Source of the DNA: Tuctoria greenei
Taxonomy: Eukaryota > Streptophyta > Magnoliopsida > Poales > Poaceae
NCBI GenBank assembly: GCA_036927565.1
Contig: JAYESD010000003.1
Location: forward strand, 190,289,999-190,353,998
Reading direction: 5' to 3'
Length of the DNA stretch: 64,000 nt
A program made the translations under genes and the position numbers. How positions within the stretch are numbered: the first letter of the stretch is position 1; each line of letters begins with the position of its first letter. Under the pieces are notes generated by a model that had not been told where the DNA came from, did no database searches, and saw only the letters and a program-made list of their open reading frames with translations. Below are positions 34,742 through 46,439 of this stretch, piece by piece.

Positions 34742-37700
34742 ATGGAGTTGGGTCTTCCCTGCATCAAGATCACTAGCGATGAAGATCTGTTAAGGGTCCG
34801 GACCTACATGGTGTGGTCCTGTATTTTCTTCAACAATGATATTCGCTTCGGCAAGCTCCCCTTCAAGAGGAAGCGCACCGGTGAGATCGTTTACTCCTTG
34901 GCATACGACATGGTGGGTCTGATCCCGCCCTTCTCAAGCTTTCTGTTGATGCTGCTGGATTTCTATAGCCTCCAGCTCCACCACCTCGGCCCCCACTCCT
35001 TCTTGCTAGTGGCAACCTTCGTCCACTTTTGCGAGATGTGGGTGGGTGTGCCGCCATGCATCGAGCTCTTTCGAACCTTCTTCACGGTCCACACTATCAG
35101 AAAGGGGACGAGGATAATCGGCTTTTACTACTTTGTGAAGCGCAAGAACTGCCCCTTCAAGTACTTGAAGGCATTCCCCTCCAGAAAGTGGGACAACTAG
35201 AAGAAAGACTGGTTGATCATCACAGTGGAGGAGCATGAGAGGTTGGAGTTTCCCAAGAGCCTCCCCAATGTCGACACCGACGCCTGAAATGCCGTTCTGG
35301 AGCCGTCCGAAGCATACAAGCCCATCCCGAGAAGGCTTCACGAGTGCGTAGAGGGTGTAGTGACCCCTCAGATGGTCATCGGCAACTTCCTAATGAACAG
35401 GTGGGCTCTGCTAAAGACAAGGGAGTGGCCCGTATGGGCCTTCAATAGTGATATGGATCACAACTGGATTGAAGCCGATTTTAATTCCAACTTGGATGAT
35501 GAAGCTTTGAAGCTCCATCTCCATAAGTTTCAACACGGGGCGATCACTCACGACGCGTTGACCCCGTCGGCAGAATTCCTCCCTCTGAACATGGTTCTGG
35601 AGATCAGTAGGGAGCTATGTAGGGGGATGCCAGAGCTTGATGACCTCAGCCTAGTGGAGAGGCGTAGGACCTCAGGGGTTGCCATTCTCGGAGTTTCGGA
35701 GAGGGTGGCTCTGACCGCTACTCCAAGCCAGAAGCTCAACGACGCCAGCAAGGGTAAAGGCAAGGGCAAGGAGCCGATCAAATCCTCCACCCAGAAGACA
35801 AAGCTGAGACATGCTGATGGGAGATCCCTCAAGTCGGCTCCATCTCCAACAGCTCCTACACCTCGACCAAGCAAAACTTCAGCGGTCAAGCCCTCTTCAG
35901 GGCCGATGCCCTCGAGGGGCGCTAGCTCTGGCAAATCGACTTTGGTTCCATTTCCAGCTGCATGCTCCAGGTCTGGAGTTCCTTCCTAGCCAAGAGAGGT
36001 CCCAGCTCAGGTGACACCAGTTGTTGCGGCAAACTCCCGACCAAGGTCTGAAGTTTCTGCCTCACCAGGTCCGGTGGGCTCCGACTCCGGACCTCAGAAG
36101 AAGAAATTCCATGATGACTGGTGTGGAAGCTTCCCAAGGTAAGCATTGTCTTCTCACCTTGAGTTGCTGTTTCCATTATTTTCCTTTTTTGAATTCTATG
36201 ATATTTGCTTCCAGGATTTCAAAGAGGAAAGCCGAAACTTCGGTGCCAGTTGCAGCAACTAATGTTGTGCAGGCTAAAACTCTAGCTTCGATCCCAGTGC
36301 CTCCCCAAGTGGTGGCTGAAGACACGGAAGTTCCGGCGCCATATGTCGTGGACTTGGATTCAGAGTCGTCACCATAAGCTCCCGTGGTAGCGCTGAACCA
36401 CGGTGGAGATGTTCGTGATGAAGCACCAGCGACTGAAGAGCTAGCAGCCGTGGCTTCAGCGTAGGAGGCAGAGATTGCGGAAGCTCCGACATTTGAGCCG
36501 AAGGTAACTAAAGCTCCGGCACCCATGCTGGAAGTAGTTGAAACTTTGGCCCCTGAGCCAGAGATGGTTAAAGTTCCAGACCCCAAGCCAGAGACGTTGA
36601 GGTCCCGACCTCTGAGCTGGAGTTGGTGGGGACTCCGGGCGAAGCTCCAACGCCGGCCCTGGAGATGATTACTCCGGAGGCACTCACGTCTGAACTGGAG
36701 CACCCAGAAGAATCGGCGACAGTCCCTCCACCTGCAGAGCCGATTGTTGAAGATCCGATAGGGGGATCTTCATTGTTAGCCCTGGAGGTTGAAGTTCCCT
36801 CGGTGGGTCCTTCCTCAACCTCGGTGGAGGCAGAAGAGCTCTCGGAGGGCAGTGCTAGCACCGGAGAACCGCAGGGGACCATGCTTGTGCCGTGAGACCC
36901 CTTGGAACTGGTGGAGGAGATCCCAGCAGGTCCAAATCCAATTCCTTTTGCTTTGCCTATCGACAAGGCCTACTCCAGTCTCCATCAAGTTCAACTCGCC
37001 TTTGACCATGACAACAAGGTCCTCAAAGAAGAGCACCACACCTTGAGGCGTTAGCGCAACAGACTTCACTTCAAGACCAAGTTGGCACAAACAAGGCTTG
37101 CTTACCAGCGAGAATGGATCGAGAAAGAAAAGGCCCGGCTGATATATCGGGGCCGCTTGCTAGATGAATGGGAGGCTTCCATCAGAGCCCTCGACATGAA
37201 GAGTCGGTACATTCCCGAGCATGCTAAGAAAAGCAATGATGATGTTGACGATCGTCAAGAAAACCTCAACAAGATGAATGAGATTCTCCTGAAGCGCCGA
37301 GGAGACCTCGATGAGCAGGAAGAGAAGCTCCTGGAGAGGCAGGAGCATATTATGAAGAGAGAGGAGGAGATCACCCAGAGGCTGTCTTTGGAGGAGGAAA
37401 GCTTGGCTGGCCACACTAAAATTTTGAACTGCGGTGCAAGCAAGAGGAGGAGAAGAACTAGAAGATAGTGCAGGAGCTCTCCAAAAGAGAAGTTGATGTC
37501 GCCACCAGGGAGGAGAAGGTGGAAGGCAGGGGAAGGACCTAGCGAACCGGCGGAACCGCATCCACCTCCAGGAGTCGAAGCTTCCTGACTGCAAAAAGCA
37601 GGTGGCTGAGAGTATTCAGCAACATGCCAAATAGGTTGAATGCATCGCCCAGGAGAGTTCGAAGCTTGCGCCCACCAAGAGGTCACTCGTGGAACTGAGG

Positions 37701-38089
37701 AGTATGAGGGAGACTGAGTCCAGCGAGCTTAGGATTTTCTACGTCATGCCAATAAATCTCTGGTGCCACCTGGATTCAGCCTCGTACGTCCGGATGACCC
37801 GGAGCTGGAGCCAAACAAGGCGCTGGTGGCGCTAAGCTCTACCAGCAACAAGCTGGACGCGATGGGTAACGTCATCGTCGACCAACTGGAGACAGAGGGG
37901 AAGTATCTAACCATGAACTTCATTGAATATTTGATGACGTGTTTCAAAAGTCAGGACCCCAACTATCTCTAGATTCGGTGGTCGAATGACCCATTGTTGA
38001 AGAGGAAGATGCCACCAGAGCCAGTGTTCATGAAGCTGCCGAGCAAGTTGCCTCGTTTTTCCATAGGACTTAAGACCTCTAGTAGCTAG
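34742..38089 (+). pseudogene. Antisense ORF of the Tat element (PF04195 'putative gypsy type transposon')
   Basis: It runs opposite to the element's pol. Start chosen: the ATG at 34742 (MELGLPCIKI). The first ~150 residues hold the PF04195-like core (MVGLIPPFSSF, LDFYSLQLHHLGPHSFLLVATFVHFCE, ELFRTFFTVH). A second conserved block (VIGNFLMNRW) and a Lys-rich then Pro/Ser/Glu-rich low-complexity region follow. A long coiled coil lies at about 37082-37460 (RRGDLDEQEEKLLERQEH). The C-terminal piece ends with TAG at 38087-38089. A 76-bp intron with GTAAGC/TTCCAG borders is at 36139-36214. About ten premature stops and frameshifts near 36600 and 37420 interrupt it. The function of this protein family is unknown. 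Confidence 0.82.
36139..36214 (+). other. Predicted intron of the antisense ORF
   Basis: Donor AG|GTAAGC, a T-rich tract and acceptor TTGCTTCCAG|G; removing it keeps the reading frame (phase after the second codon base) between ...GSFPR and ISKRKAE. Confidence 0.72.
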
Positions 38090-38373
38090 TACCTTTTTCT
38101 TCTGCCTTTCACTTGTAATCCTCATTTTTTAATCCAATTCTTCGAATGAAAGAAATCCAATCTTCTCAAATGAATTAATTCCATTTTGTATTTGTGTTCA
38201 ATGCATTGTCCTTTATCTTTGTGGCCCCCGGTAGATGTTCGCAATTTGATTGCAAACATGTACCAAAAGGATCTGACAATGTGTTGATGACTTGAATGCT
38301 TCTAACTTGTAGCTAGAATGCTTAGCCCTTAGGTCCGAAATTTACTTTTGACATCTCCAGGGACCCTTTGTGA

Positions 38374-38590
38374 CGTCGACGGCGGACCCCCTTTGGGTGA
38401 TTTCTACACCATCTTTGTTTAGATCGCCGTTAATTCTTCACGTCGATGGCTGGTCCCCATGGGAGTTGTCGGAGTTTGTTAGCTCCGAGGACGCCCACAT
38501 TCAAAGTATAAAACGTCAATGGCGGGCCTCGTGGGGGTTGTCGGAACTTAGTAGCTCTGGCAACATCCACCATCGCCATGAACTTTCCAT
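38374..38590 (+). repeat. Three imperfect ~70-bp tandem repeats
   Basis: Units begin CGTCGACGGC (38374), CGTCGATGGC (38441) and CGTCAATGGC (38514). The last two share GGGAGTTGTCGGA/GGGGGTTGTCGGA and TTAGTAGCTC/TTAGCTCC words. They sit just after the antisense ORF and could mark its 3' region. Confidence 0.75.
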
Positions 38591-38599
38591 TTTTTCTGC

Positions 38600-39180
38600 G
38601 CGTTAAAGACAAGAAAAACAGTAAAATTTGTTCTCTTGTCTATAAGTTGTTTGCGGCTTATTGTTTTTTTTTGAAATTTAGGTCTGAAGGAATTCAACAT
38701 GATAACAAGTAAATTGATGTAATCTCTTCAGATCTGAATGCCTTCCGGATCCGCCATACTGAGGCCCGCCGAAATAGAGGTAGAGTGGCAGACTTAGGGT
38801 GCCGGACCAGTCTAAGTAGATAGCGCACGACCTGTCATTGGCTTTGGCGTTCAGGCTAGTAGACCATCTAGCAATGCTAAGATCTGAAAAAGATCAACAA
38901 TATAACTCATATATCATATGAATAACTTGGACTAAATCATAAAAAGAATTGCACAACTTTGTTATAGACAAGAAGGAAAAGATACTGAAAGAAAAACGAG
39001 ACTGTACAAAATTAATGCACGTGGAGTCTGCTTTCACACAATAATGTCTTTCATTATAGGTCCAAATTTCAGTGGAGACAAGGACACACTTAGGGTACGG
39101 AACTAGGCCAAGTGTGCTATTCATCTTGTTCTAACCTAGGGTAGGTAAGCCGCACTTTCAGTACAGGGACCAAGTTAGGT
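38600..39180. other. Tat spacer between antisense ORF and integrase end
   Basis: No coding feature is recognised. It is AT-rich, with short GC-rich patches around 38740-38830, and is the expected 3' untranslated spacer of a Tat element. Confidence 0.6.
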
Positions 39181-40580
39181 GGGCTTGAACTGCCCGAACC
39201 TTCCCGGAGGGGTCCGGATGTTCTCCTTTTGGACCTACCCGACTCTGTGTATAAACTCTATAACTTATATTTTGTGTAATTACAGACTCACCTTCGTGAA
39301 ACTAAGCATAAAACTTACATAGGTGCTCGATGTTCCAAGGATTGGGAAGTTGAGTCCCATCCTCTGTTGCCAAGAGAACGCATCCAAGACGGGATACTTT
39401 GATCACTCGGAAGGGACCTTCCCAGTTGGGGGCAGTTTGTCCATTCCTTCACAAGTTAGTTTTCTTCGTATCACCAGATCACCTTCTTCAAGCTGTCGGT
39501 TGTGCACATGCCTTTGATGATAGCGTTGGAGTGCCTGGCAATATCATGTATTCCAAACAGCTGCTTGGCACCTTCTCTCATTGACGAGGATAAGGTCTTC
39601 ACATCAGAGCTTGTCCTGTGTAGCTTCGTCGAAGGTCCGGACCCAGAGTGACCCCATGGTGATAACTGGAGGAAGGACCGCTTCAGCTCCGTACACCCGG
39701 AAGAATGGTGTCTCTCTAGTTGATCGACTAGGTGTTGTCCTGCTCCCTCATAGTGCGGACGGAAGCTTCTCTATCGAGTTGGCTCCATGTTTCTTCAGGC
39801 GGTCGTAAGTGCGCATCTTGAGTCCTTTCAGTATTTCTACATTTGCTCTTTCGGCTTGGCCATTACATGCCGGGTGAGCTGCTGATGCATAGCTAACTTT
39901 TATGCCGAGGTCTTCACAATATTCTTGGAATGCTGCACTTATGAATTGGGTTCCGTTGTCAGTGATGACTCTGTTCGGAACTCCAAATCTGCAGACTATG
40001 GACTTCAAGAACTTGATAGCTGATTGCTTGTTGATTGTCACAACTGGAGTAGCTTCCGGTCACTTGGTGAACTTGTCGATGGCGACGTACAGGAACCTAT
40101 AACAGCCGACGGATTTTGGGAAAGGTCCCAAAATTTCCATCCCCCACACAACGAATGGCCATGTAGGAGGTATCATTTGCAGCGACAGAGCCGATATGTG
40201 AATTTGTTTCGCGTGGAACTGGCATGCTTCCCACTTTTTTATCAACTCAACTGCATCTTGGAGAGTTGTACGCCAGTAAAAGCCATGCTGGAAGGTTTTA
40301 CCAACCAACGTGCGGGAAGATGTGTGGTTCCCACACTCGCCTCCATGGATTTCCTCGAGAAGCTGGCGGCCTACTTCCTGGGCAATGCACCGCATTAGGA
40401 CGCCGTTGGCACCACGCCGGTAGAGATCCCCTTCTACCAGCGTGTATCTTTTAGCCAATCTGACGATCCGGTCAACGGATGTACCATCTTCGGGACGGAT
40501 GTTGTCTTTCAAGTAGCTCTGGATCTCTGAGATCCATGCATCAGAGCTATCTTGAGCCTCCGGATCTTGCGCGCCGGGTT
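39180..40580 (-). pseudogene. Tat integrase remnant
   Basis: The minus frame 40060-40512 starts in the RNase H-integrase linker (SYLKDNIRPEDGT) and carries the zinc-binding region (LLEEIHGGECGNHTSSRTL, GFYWRTTLQDAVELIKKWEACQ), in which the HHCC finger has a C-to-H-side change (CQFHA instead of CQFCA). The core Asp region WGMEILGPFPKS follows. Frame 39748-40041 has VITDNGTQFISAAFQEYC and HPACNGQAERANVEIL, keeping the second Asp and the Glu. Downstream to 39180 the C-terminal part is broken by stops (RRKLTCEGMD-like residues, GPFRV-like end). In this copy the first conserved D of the DIVG/DILG motif is replaced by E (MEILGPFP). Confidence 0.85.
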
Positions 40581-40596
40581 GCTACTTGGCACGCCA
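40581..40596 (-). other. Primer-binding site of the Tat element
   Basis: Minus strand reads TGGCGTGCCAAGTAGC two bases after the LTR end, resembling the TGGCGCGCCAGGTAG primer site seen in grass Tat elements, with changes. Confidence 0.75.
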
Positions 40597-40598
40597 AA

Positions 40599-41432
40599 TG
40601 TCGAAGTGTGCGACACTTCCCCCGGTACTAGCAGATCGTAGTCCGCGGAGGTTCGTGAATTATTGGGGCGCGCATGAGATTATGAACAAGATGGTGACAA
40701 GAGAATTTCTACGTGGTTCTGGCCGCCTGAGCGTAATACCCTACTGCACGGGTGGTTGTTGTATGTATGAGATGTGTGTGTGAGCACTTGATTGGACTTG
40801 TCCTTTGTACCGTGCAGCACAACCCTTTTATAGTCCAAGGACTGGTCGTTACATTGTCTGCCTGGCCCGACATGTGGCCCCGATGGTGTTTAATTACCTA
40901 ATACACGATCTTTATGTATTAAGTATATTTAACAGTGTGATAACGTGCCTTAATGGCGGCATTACCAGTACTAAAGGTCCTCTGATCGTGTGTCATCAAC
41001 ATGGCATTAATCACACATAATCAGGTCTTGTAATGGTAGCTTTAACTGCCCCTTGAATGTTCGCACTGTTGGAGATCTGTCTATCCTCCTGTTGCTGTCT
41101 TAGGTCCAGAGGCTCGACACGTGGCAGCTCCGCAGCTTCCCTCCGTGGGGAGGTAGGTACAGAGATGCTATACACGTGGCAAGACCGGAGCTTCCCTCTA
41201 CTGGGGGTTAGGTTCGGGGCCACTAGACACGTGGTACGAAGAGATCATTCTTATACGAGGAGTTAGGTCCGGCCTTGCTTTACAAGTGGCAGCGTTAGAG
41301 CTACCCTAATGAGGGAGGCAGGTCCAATGTTGCGGGACACATGGAGCCTTCGGAGGTCTTCAACTCGGACAGGTGGAACTCCGTGGATTTTCTTATGGTA
41401 TCGTGGGGTACCCAGTACGCAGGGTACCGACA
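40599..41432 (-). mobile_element. 5' LTR of the Tat element (834 bp)
   Basis: Direct copy of 33372-34205 with equal length and scattered substitutions. Followed by gtgtc and then TNP2 coding sequence. Confidence 0.92.
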
Positions 41433-41437
41433 GTGTC
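41433..41437. repeat. Target duplication gtgtc (right) of the Tat element
   Basis: Identical to 33367-33371. Confidence 0.95.
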
Positions 41438-42847
41438 CTTTCTAAAGATTTTCCTTTTTTGCCTAAACATGTGATTCAGAGGCAGTCAATGTCTATGAGA
41501 AGCGAAGTAGCATATCTTGCCTCCATGAGTAAGTCAAAAGCAATCTGTGTCAGAAGCACATATCAGACACATTAGAAGACTGTGAGTGCTACATCCAGAA
41601 AACATGCCGTATGTCAGGAAATCATGGACGGACCACAATTAAGCAGCTCGAAGGTTGAATTTCTGCTTCTTGTAACATCGTATGATTCGACTCCTGTCGA
41701 CAACATTTACAATTCTTCGATGAGCGGTTTCAACATCATTTTGATTGTGACCGAGGATGATCCGGCCTAGGCACAATGAGGCCGAGGAACATGAACTCAT
41801 ACTTCATACAAAAAACTGGTGGTAGGTTGTACGGAATAACAAAGACGGTTCAACAGGAGTATGGCATTGTGTTTATATAGAATGGTGAGAATCCATCTGT
41901 CGCTAACCCGATGCGAACATTTCTTGCATCACTAGCAAAATCTAGATCAAAAAGGTCCGACACCTTCCATGCATCACCGTCAGACGGGTGCGTCAAAAAT
42001 TCTTTTTTCTCACGTACACCTTCTTTGTGCCGTCTCATGTATCTGGTAGTTCTCTTTGAAAGAAATAACCACTTCAATCAAGGTGTCACAGACAAGTAAC
42101 GAAGCTGCCTATTTGCAACTTCTGTCATCACATTATCACCATTGTCATTAACAACATTGACATACCTCGATTTATCACATTTCAAGCACCTAATGTCGTT
42201 GGCTTGCTCTTTCCAGAATAGCATGCAATTGTCTAGGCACACACCAATTTTCTCATATTTTATACAAACACTAGATATCAATTTCTTCGTGTGATACATA
42301 TCTTTAGGTACTTTGTGAGGTTGTGGAAGGATATCTCTGATCAATTTAATGAAATCGTTGTAGCAGTTATTGGAGAAGGAGTACTTTTACTTAATTGCCA
42401 TAAGTCTGGTCATGAAAGCAACGAGGGTCACATCCGTGTGTTCATGCAATGGTTGTTCTGAAGTATTGAGAAGCTTGAAGAATGTGTCTACCTCCATTGT
42501 AGGGGGATACTCTGTTTCTATAGCTTCTAGCATATCATCCATCTTATCAACCCCTATGCTATCATCATCCCATCCACTTCTTCTATGACTCGAGAAATAG
42601 TTTCACCGTGAAAGGTCCACACCTCATGATGTGGCGTATAACCATTTTGACACAAGTGTATCGAAAGTTCCATTCTGACCAAAAACTTGGTGTTTCAATA
42701 TTTCGTACATGGGCACCGCTCCTTATCAATATTTGACAACAAAAAAGTTCGATCTTCAAAAGCATCTATCTTGGCGAACCGCTCGTCCGAGTGACCACCA
42801 GATTTGCTCTTCCAAATAGTATACATCCAACTGCGATTTTTAGCCAT
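41438..42847 (-). pseudogene. CACTA TNP2 transposase, N-terminal part
   Basis: The start is the minus ATG at 42845-42847 (MAKNRSWMYTIWK), the transposase-associated domain start usual for TNP2. Frames 42583-42765, 42078-42344 and 41850-42077 continue with HTKKLISSVCIKYEKIGVCLDNCMLFWK and LKCDKSRYVNV (a zinc-finger-like Cys pair). They then have LFLSKRTTRYMRRHKEGVRE, HPSDGDAWK and DFASDARNVRIGLATDGFSPF, the most conserved TNP2 block. Stops and shifts separate the frames. The gene is cut at 41432 by the Tat element and continues at 33366. TNP2 (TnpD) is the catalytic partner in CACTA transposition. Confidence 0.88.
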
Positions 42848-43641
<794 letters not shown>

Positions 43642-43869
43642 CTTAAACAATCAAGCATTTCAAAAAAAAACCTAAGCATATCAAGCATATTAATTTCATG
43701 TAAACGTAAACATAAAGCATACCAACTAAACCTAACCATGAATTAAACCTAATCATATCAGTTTCATGTTAACGTAAGCAACATAATCATATCAACTAAT
43801 CTAAACATAACAAGCATATATATCAATTAAAATTATGCAATTCAAAAAATCGACCATAATTCAGCCCTA

Positions 43870-44070
43870 AACCCTATGCATAATTCATCGATTCATCAAT
43901 TCATCAATTCTAAGCATAATTCATCATCGATTCAACAATTCTAAGCATAATCATCATATGTTCATCAATTCTAAGCATAATTCATCATCAATTTATCAAT
44001 TCTAAGTATAATTCATAATCAATTCGTCAATTCTAAGCATCATTCATATATTCATCAGTTCTACGCATCA
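43870..44070. repeat. Minisatellite with ~32-bp units inside the CACTA
   Basis: TCAATTCTAAGCATAATTCATC-type units recur about six times with small changes (TCTAAGCATAAT at roughly 43909, 43938, 43970; TCTAAGTATAAT at about 44000; TCTAAGCATCAT at about 44032). Confidence 0.8.
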
Positions 44071-44510
44071 CAAACCATTAATGATTCATTACAAATCACA
44101 AGAAATGGACCTATGGTTGGTTGGCACGTCAGGGAATGCTGGGGAGCGCCAGGGAGGCATGGGAGGAGGGCGTTGGGTGCTTCTTGGCACCGACGGCGAG
44201 CTCTGGCACCTCGGGTGCTCGGGCACCGAGTGCCCACTCGGGGGAGTTGGGGGAGGGCTCAAGGGAGGCGGCTGACGAAAGCGGCCAACGGGAAGAAGGA
44301 AGGGGAGGCTGATGGAGGTGAACAGGGAGGTGATGGAGACGGGAAGGCAGCCGACGGGGGCGATGAGGATGCAACCGACAGACGGTGCGGGCGGCTACGC
44401 GAGCTAGGCGGCAGCAACGACTCAAGTGAGAGGCGGCGACATCAAGCGAGCGGCGACGACGGCGGCGTGGAAGAAATAAGAGTATTGGCCACGTGGGTCG
44501 AGAGTATATC
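44071..44510. other. GC-rich block near the CACTA right end
   Basis: About 400 bp of G-rich sequence contain frames on both strands (44113-44517 plus, 44129-44425 minus) with low-complexity Gly/Asp/Arg products. Possibly a captured fragment or 5' untranslated region. No domain is recognisable. Confidence 0.45.
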
Positions 44511-44757
44511 CTCTTAATTTGCTACGGCCAAGTGATTTGTGACGACATTAGGGTTTGCCGTCGCAAAGTGTCACTTTGCAACGACCGATTAACTTGCAAC
44601 AGCATTAGGGTTGACCGTCAAACTTCTATTTTGGACGGCCTGTTAATTTACGATGGTCATGGGCCTGAGTCCATCGTGAACAAAGTAATTTGCGACGGCC
44701 AGTGCGGGCCGTCACAAATTACAGTAGCCGTCGCAAATGGTCGCGTTTCCTGTAGTG
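44510..44757 (-). repeat. CACTA right terminal and subterminal repeats
   Basis: Repeated TTTGCGACGGC/TTTGTGACG units in both orientations end in CGCGTTTCCTGTAGTG, the inverse of the left terminus. Confidence 0.88.
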
Positions 44758-45590
44758 ATGTCTGCGGGTGTCTGCACACATTGTTAACATTGTTATATGA
44801 TTTCCACTATATCACTAATAAACCAGGAAAACAAAAGATCTAAATATTATACATGACAAAGTCTATTATTGTATTTCCATCTGTGAGCTCCGAAGTACTG
44901 GTTTATTACTAAAGTTTATTTCCTCTTGTGAGATTCCAGCAAAATCATTAGGGTCACTGAAGTGATTTCATGGGGGGTTTCCCTCCGATTTATAACCATT
45001 ACATCAAAGATTTATAGATGAAAATTACATTATTAGACGATAATGATAACAATATTCAGATGAGATTGTGGAATATATCACCAAAGTTTTGGTTGCATCA
45101 AAGGTACTCGAAGATATCACCAAAAAGTACTATAATTTATAAGCGTAAACTAATTTCAATTTTAGTATAGAATGGATATATATATATATAATATATATAT
45201 ATATGTTTTGCAGGAATTGTACAAAAAACAACTCAGTTGAGAAGGATTACTTGATTTTTGAAAAGGTCAGCCATCTAGCACAATCTACCATCGAATAAGG
45301 TAAAAATTCAGGTGAGTCTACACGTATTTGGCTAGGTGGGAGGCAAAAAAGAATTTGTTATAATATTTCTTAGAAAATAGAAGCGACTTCTCGTCTATGG
45401 TGTCCGCACACACCATTAACATTATCACATAACTTTAGGTACATCATTATGAACCGGGAAAACATAAGATGTAAATATTATGCATGACAAAGTGTATTAT
45501 TGTATTTCCATTCATGAGAGCCTAACAACTCTAATGTTAGTGGTCTCTAATTTTCTCCTTGACATCCAGAATGGATCATTTAGGGTCTTT
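44758..45590. other. Flanking DNA with two parts of a direct duplication
   Basis: 44761-44890 is the continuation of the copy interrupted by the CACTA. 45266-45520 is the second, uninterrupted copy (shared GTAAATATTATGCATGACAAAGT-like and TATTATTGTATTTCCAT words). Between them is unassigned AT-rich sequence with an (AT)n run at about 45178-45205 and a TTTTGCAG acceptor-like site at 45213-45217. No gene is recognised; exon-like open sequence after that site ends in TAA within 80 bp. Confidence 0.6.
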
Positions 45591-46070
45591 TTGGTTTAGA
45601 GATGGGCAAAACCCATCAAAATTGAATTATCCAGAACCGAAAACGAAGTAACCAAAATCGATCAGATTGGCAAATATTTCCGTTAGTATTCCGCGAAAAC
45701 TGATTTTTTTTCAGTCTTTTATCCGTTAACCAAAAAATCGATCTAGCCCAATAAATAAACAGTACGGTCCATTAAATAAGCAACCAGTACGGCCCAATTA
45801 CTAAACCGGCACAGATCCTCATTCCTGGTTCTAAGCCGCACACCGGCACCCACACAGGCTGCCATGCCCCGCAAGTCTGCCGCTCCCATGCCTTCTTGGT
45901 CGCCATCCCAGCACACCTCTGCCTGACAGCCATCACCCCGCACGGCCGTGCCTCCCCTAACTCGACGACCATAGGCCCTGCACTCGCCTTCTTCCAACAA
46001 CCACTGGCCCCATGCTCGACTCCACCAGAAGGACGCCGCCCCCGCGCTCGCCTTCGCCCAACGGCCACTA
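45591..46070. mobile_element. Possible hAT end fragment
   Basis: TTTAGAGATGGGCAAAACCC followed by CCAGAACCGAAAACGAAGTAACC-like repeats resembles the terminal region of hAT transposons, in which TAGGGATG is followed by CGGT/ACCGAA repeats. A C-rich tail follows. No matching right end was found; a gypsy LTR begins at 46071. The minus frames 45743-46000 and 45772-46068 are low-complexity, without domains. Confidence 0.35.
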
Positions 46071-46430
46071 TGTAGTATCCGACTCGCTTAATCGAAATTG
46101 CAAGAGAATTACGATGGGATCGTGTGGTTCTCTTTTCGATTTCTCCTCAGAGTTTCTGGTTTGTGGTACAATTAAGAACTAGAGAGAGAGGTGAGTGGAG
46201 TTCTAGTGAGAGAGAGAACAGAAGAGGAGAGATGAGCATCATTCTGTTACACAACGTGTCCCACTGGGCAGCCTCTCGCTCCCTCTTAAACCGCTTCCTC
46301 CGCACATGGGTCGACTGGGCTAGTCCGTTCCTCCGCTTCTGGGCCGCCCTTCTCTTCATTTGAATTCAACTCAGCGCTTCCGAGATTTCCCGCCCTTACT
46401 TGTGACGCCAATACTCCTGGGGCCGTGACA
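46071..46430 (-). mobile_element. 3' LTR of a Reina-like gypsy element (360 bp)
   Basis: On the minus strand it starts TGTCACGGCCCC and ends GGATACTACA, preceded by a GGGAGGAGGTAA polypurine tract and a chromodomain-containing pol end. Short LTRs of this kind are typical of the Reina chromovirus group. The 5' half of the element is missing here because a copia element cuts the integrase at about 47100. Confidence 0.8.
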
Positions 46431-46439
46431 TTACCTCCT

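Larger units (their letters stand above)
33372..41432 (-). mobile_element. Tat-type gypsy element with antisense ORF, gag-RT deleted (8061 bp)
   Basis: Two LTRs of 834 bp each flank an 6.4-kb interior, with the duplication gtgtc on both sides. Minus orientation follows from the primer site at 40581-40596 and the GGGGGCCAC polypurine tract next to 34205. After the primer site the minus strand goes almost directly into the end of RNase H and integrase, so gag, protease and RT are missing. The 3' third carries a plus-strand ORF of the PF04195 type, a hallmark of grass Tat elements. It sits within the CACTA TNP2 gene. Confidence 0.93.

Noticed and set aside
44113..44517. 134-codon plus-strand ORF near the CACTA right end as a gene
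   Set aside because: Gly/Asp/Arg low complexity, an equally open frame on the other strand, and no domain.
45213..45300. Host exon after the TTTTGCAG acceptor-like site
   Set aside because: The best frame closes with TAA within 80 bp, and no similarity is recognisable.
46124..46363. 79-codon plus ORF
   Set aside because: It is inside the short gypsy LTR and on the strand opposite to the element.
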